A DNA stretch of 64,000 nucleotides from Ochromonas danica (Eukaryota > Sar > Chrysophyceae > Chromulinales > Chromulinaceae), in contig VKHL01000075.1 in assembly GCA_015146655.1 (NCBI GenBank), positions 62,001 to 126,000 of the forward strand, in the 5' to 3' direction. The translations under genes were made by a program, and so were the position numbers. The stretch's first letter is position 1. Each line of letters opens with the position of its first letter. This document shows positions 61,706 to 64,000 of this stretch, in pieces. The notes under the pieces are model-generated. The model searched no databases, was not told where the DNA came from, and was given only the letters and a program-made list of their open reading frames with translations.

Positions 61706-64000
61706 ATGAGCACGATGAAGAAGGTTGAGAAGGTTAAGCAAGTATCTCTGGTTCTACTAGAAACGAAGGATCCCCTCGTGAAAGAGTGGGTTCTTAAAGA
61801 TAAAGATGGTGAAGTGATAAGAGGCGACTTTGGTACGGAAATATCGTTCAACGATGCAGTTGTCACCATAAAGAGATTATCTCCCTTTTTCTCTCCGAGA
61901 TTTGAGCACCACTATATGCTCGCTGATGTCTATGAAGCACCCTTGATTGTGCGAGAAGAAGAGCGTGATCACTGGATTCCGACCACCTTTGTTCGTGTTC
62001 AGAAACTATTATACGAACCCGTTAAACGTTGCGGTCCCGACACTGTTGCCAAATTTCTGAAAGACAAGAGTAAAATCGAAATGATCCTTGAAAATGAGGA
62101 TGGTACATTCCTTTTTCGCAAGGTCGATGTAAGAATACGAATCACACCTCGTGACAAGAAAGAGATTGAGTCCATTGAATGTGGTTTTGATATGGATGGG
62201 GAACGTAAATGGAGATCTTGGCTCGAAGTTAAATATAAGGAAGACCCTTCTAAAGTTAAGTATGATATCACCAGCTACCAAGATCATATAAGAGGTCGCT
62301 TGCTGTTAGGTCGTGGCAAATTCAGTACTAACAATCAAAAGGCTAACAATCAAAAGGAAGTCTATCGTGGAGTTCTAGGCGAAAACGAAGTTGTTCTGAA
62401 GATTCTGAATTGCAGACTAAAAGACGATTGGCAAGGTGGAGTTCAAGGCATTACTTTAGATGACCTGGTTATTGATGATGTAGGAGATAGCATAGTGCGT
62501 GAGATTGCGATTATGCAAGAGATTGCTGAGTCTCCACTTCCTAATGGGGAACATCCTCACCTAGCCTTGGGGAAGGATATCTACACCACTGTCTCTGACA
62601 CACAACGAACAGGTCATCTCTTGGTAGCTTTCCCATACCAATCCAACTCTTCTTTGCTATCATTCCTTGAGTCAAAGAAATATAAATCCTCTGGTTCTGA
62701 ACAAAAGCTGAAGATGATTCGCATTTTTACCAAAGACATCGCCATGGGATTACACCAGTTGCATGAACTGGGATATGCCCACCTGGATCTCACTCTTGAG
62801 AATATTGTGGTGACTGCTGACTATCGCTGCATGCTGATTGACTTTGGTCAGGCTAGGAAGATAAATGCAAATATGAAGGTGAATTTGACAGAACTGGAAT
62901 GCAAAAAACAGTACTATAATCCCTTTCACCTCAGATGTTTCGGCGGCATCGAAAAAGATGTCATCCTGTCTGGAGAGATGTTAAAAATGATCGATATATG
63001 GAATTTAGGTATTATTGTAATGACTCTTCAAGGAAATATCAATTTAGGGGTGCCCAATTGGATGAAGGGCAAGGCCCCTTTTAGGAGCCCTCTCCTTGAT
63101 GCCAATTTGAGCGAATATCAAAGAGCAATTTTGATATGGGTAGCCAATAGGGAGCGCATCTTAAAGTTAAAGTTGGAATGGGAACGTGCTAAGTACGAGG
63201 GTTTGGAACTTGCCGTCGCATTATTGGAATGGCGGCGTGCAAAATTCTCTGCTCAGCCCGAGGACTTGGAGAGGGCGGAGACTTTATTGGAATGGGAGCG
63301 TGCGAAGCTTTCTAATTACTCCGAGGACTTGGAGACGGCGGAGACTTTATTGGGGTCGGAACTTGTAAAGCTTTTGAATGAGTGCGAGTCCTTGGAGAGG
63401 GCGAGAGATTTCGTAGAGCTTGCGAGATGTTCTGATAAGTGTCAGCACTTGAAGTTGGCGGTGGAGGTTTTGAAGCGTGCAAAATGCTCTGGTAAGTATG
63501 AGGGTCTGAAGTTGGCGGTGACTTTATTGGAGTCGAAGCTTGCAAAATGTTCTGATAAACGCGAGAACTGGGAGATGGTGGTGACTTTATTGAAGTCAGA
63601 ATGTGCAAATAATTCTAATAAGCGTGATATGTTGGAGTTGGCGGTGTTTCAGTTGGAGTGTGCTAATTTATTTTACAAGTACGAGGACTGGAAGTTGGCA
63701 GAGATTTTAAGGGAGTGGGAGTCGGCAAAACGTCCTGATAATTACAAGTATGGGTTGATGGTGGCGATGGCTTTGTTGCAATGGGAGCGTGTAAAGCGTT
63801 CTAGTAAGTACGAGGACTTGGAATTGACCGAGACTTCAGAGTGGGAGTGTGCAAAACGTGCCGATAATCACAAGGATGTCTTTGAGTTAGCGGTGTCTTT
63901 GTTACAATGGGAGCGTGGAAAGTGTTCTGTTAAGTGCGAGGGCTTGGAGTTGGCGATGGCTTTATTGGGACTCAATCTTAATTTGGGTATTCCCACTGAA
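61706..64000 (+). CDS. Protein kinase with 21-residue tandem repeat tail (paralogue B, partial)
   Basis: Open frame of 765 codons from the ATG at 61706 to the window edge; the C-terminus is missing. Residues about 170-470 align with kinase A at 53897-55741: DITSYQDHIRGRLLLGRG, then EVYRG, LNCRLKDDWQGGVQGITL, the Lys of VVLKIL (about 232), HLDLTLENIVV (about 360) and IDFGQAR. Kinase motifs look intact. A 15-nt duplication (AACAATCAAAAGG unit) is visible in the glycine loop. From about residue 489 the protein is a tandem array of about 13 units of 21 residues (63 nt), consensus LLEWERAKxSxKYEDLELAET, amphipathic and probably helical. This tail is absent from kinase A. Function and partners are unknown. 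Confidence 0.88.
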   Translation, partial: MSTMKKVEKVKQVSLVLLETKDPLVKEWVLKDKDGEVIRGDFGTEISFNDAVVTIKRLSPFFSPRFEHHYMLADVYEAPLIVREEERDHWIPTTFVRVQKLLYEPVKRCGPDTVAKFLKDKSKIEMILENEDGTFLFRKVDVRIRITPRDKKEIESIECGFDMDGERKWRSWLEVKYKEDPSKVKYDITSYQDHIRGRLLLGRGKFSTNNQKANNQKEVYRGVLGENEVVLKILNCRLKDDWQGGVQGITLDDLVIDDVGDSIVREIAIMQEIAESPLPNGEHPHLALGKDIYTTVSDTQRTGHLLVAFPYQSNSSLLSFLESKKYKSSGSEQKLKMIRIFTKDIAMGLHQLHELGYAHLDLTLENIVVTADYRCMLIDFGQARKINANMKVNLTELECKKQYYNPFHLRCFGGIEKDVILSGEMLKMIDIWNLGIIVMTLQGNINLGVPNWMKGKAPFRSPLLDANLSEYQRAILIWVANRERILKLKLEWERAKYEGLELAVALLEWRRAKFSAQPEDLERAETLLEWERAKLSNYSEDLETAETLLGSELVKLLNECESLERARDFVELARCSDKCQHLKLAVEVLKRAKCSGKYEGLKLAVTLLESKLAKCSDKRENWEMVVTLLKSECANNSNKRDMLELAVFQLECANLFYKYEDWKLAEILREWESAKRPDNYKYGLMVAMALLQWERVKRSSKYEDLELTETSEWECAKRADNHKDVFELAVSLLQWERGKCSVKCEGLELAMALLGLNLNLGIPTE
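63173..64000 (+). repeat. 63-nt coding tandem repeat array
   Basis: Repeat starts at 63173, 63224, 63287 and 63350, then continues with a 60-63 nt spacing to the window edge. Each unit encodes about 21 residues beginning Leu-Glu-Trp-Glu-Arg (variably replaced). About 13 units are visible; the array continues past the window. Confidence 0.85.

Overview
This window is nuclear DNA from a eukaryote with a compact, gene-dense genome. I recognise about 29 protein genes on both strands. Many lie in divergent or convergent pairs with 75-700 bases between them. About half are unspliced. The rest carry short GT-AG introns, mostly 60-120 nt, and the exon phases agree wherever I joined them. Two proteins (a Tic20-type plastid translocon protein and a phosphate-carrier-like protein) begin with a signal peptide followed by a transit-peptide-like stretch, which is the targeting pattern of complex secondary plastids. 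Flagellar or centriolar features (a CEP164-like WW module, a MORN-repeat protein), an RWP-RK regulator and a U-box/VWA/Hint protein also fit a flagellate alga. A photosynthetic stramenopile (ochrophyte) is my best guess; a haptophyte is not excluded.

Layout. 1-12.4 kb: a CEP164-like WW protein (partial), BUD23 rRNA methyltransferase, a WLM/Wss1-type protease, MED31, a phosphate-carrier-like protein, one unknown protein, a LisH/Nopp140-like nucleolar protein and a cyclin. 12.4-26.5 kb: a very divergent myosin with an unusual tail, kinetochore SPC25, PRP38B, a VASt-Yip1 fusion, an aquaporin and Tic20. 26.8-38 kb: an RWP-RK protein, a Thr-dependent asparaginase, a GH1 beta-glucosidase and the crosslink-repair nuclease FAN1. 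38-41.6 kb: a secreted-pathway glycosyltransferase followed by a patch of recently copied slivers of neighbouring genes. 41.7-53.9 kb: RBM42-like, MORN, U-box/VWA/Hint, an RBBP9-like protein, U5 snRNP GTPase SNU114 and a small unknown gene. 53.9-64 kb: a protein kinase, an aldo-keto reductase, a second glycosyltransferase, a pantothenate kinase, and a second, inverted paralogue of the kinase that ends in a 21-residue tandem repeat and runs off the window.

Functional themes. The genes are mostly housekeeping and do not form a single pathway. mRNA splicing is prominent (PRP38B, SNU114, RBM42-like). Genome maintenance is represented by FAN1, the WLM protease and SPC25. Glycan work is represented by the GH1 enzyme and two glycosyltransferases. 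I saw no transposase, reverse transcriptase, CRISPR array, rRNA or convincing tRNA.

The most interesting items are: a near-perfect 45-bp inverted repeat with a 28-nt loop between the GH1 and FAN1 genes; the mosaic of gene slivers at 40.7-41.6 kb; the recurring 9-mer TTAAGTTAA about 55-95 bp upstream of several start codons; the kinase paralogue with coding tandem repeats; a FAN1 whose nuclease core is split by a long acidic insertion; and a myosin with degraded nucleotide-binding motifs fused to a possible kinase-like module.
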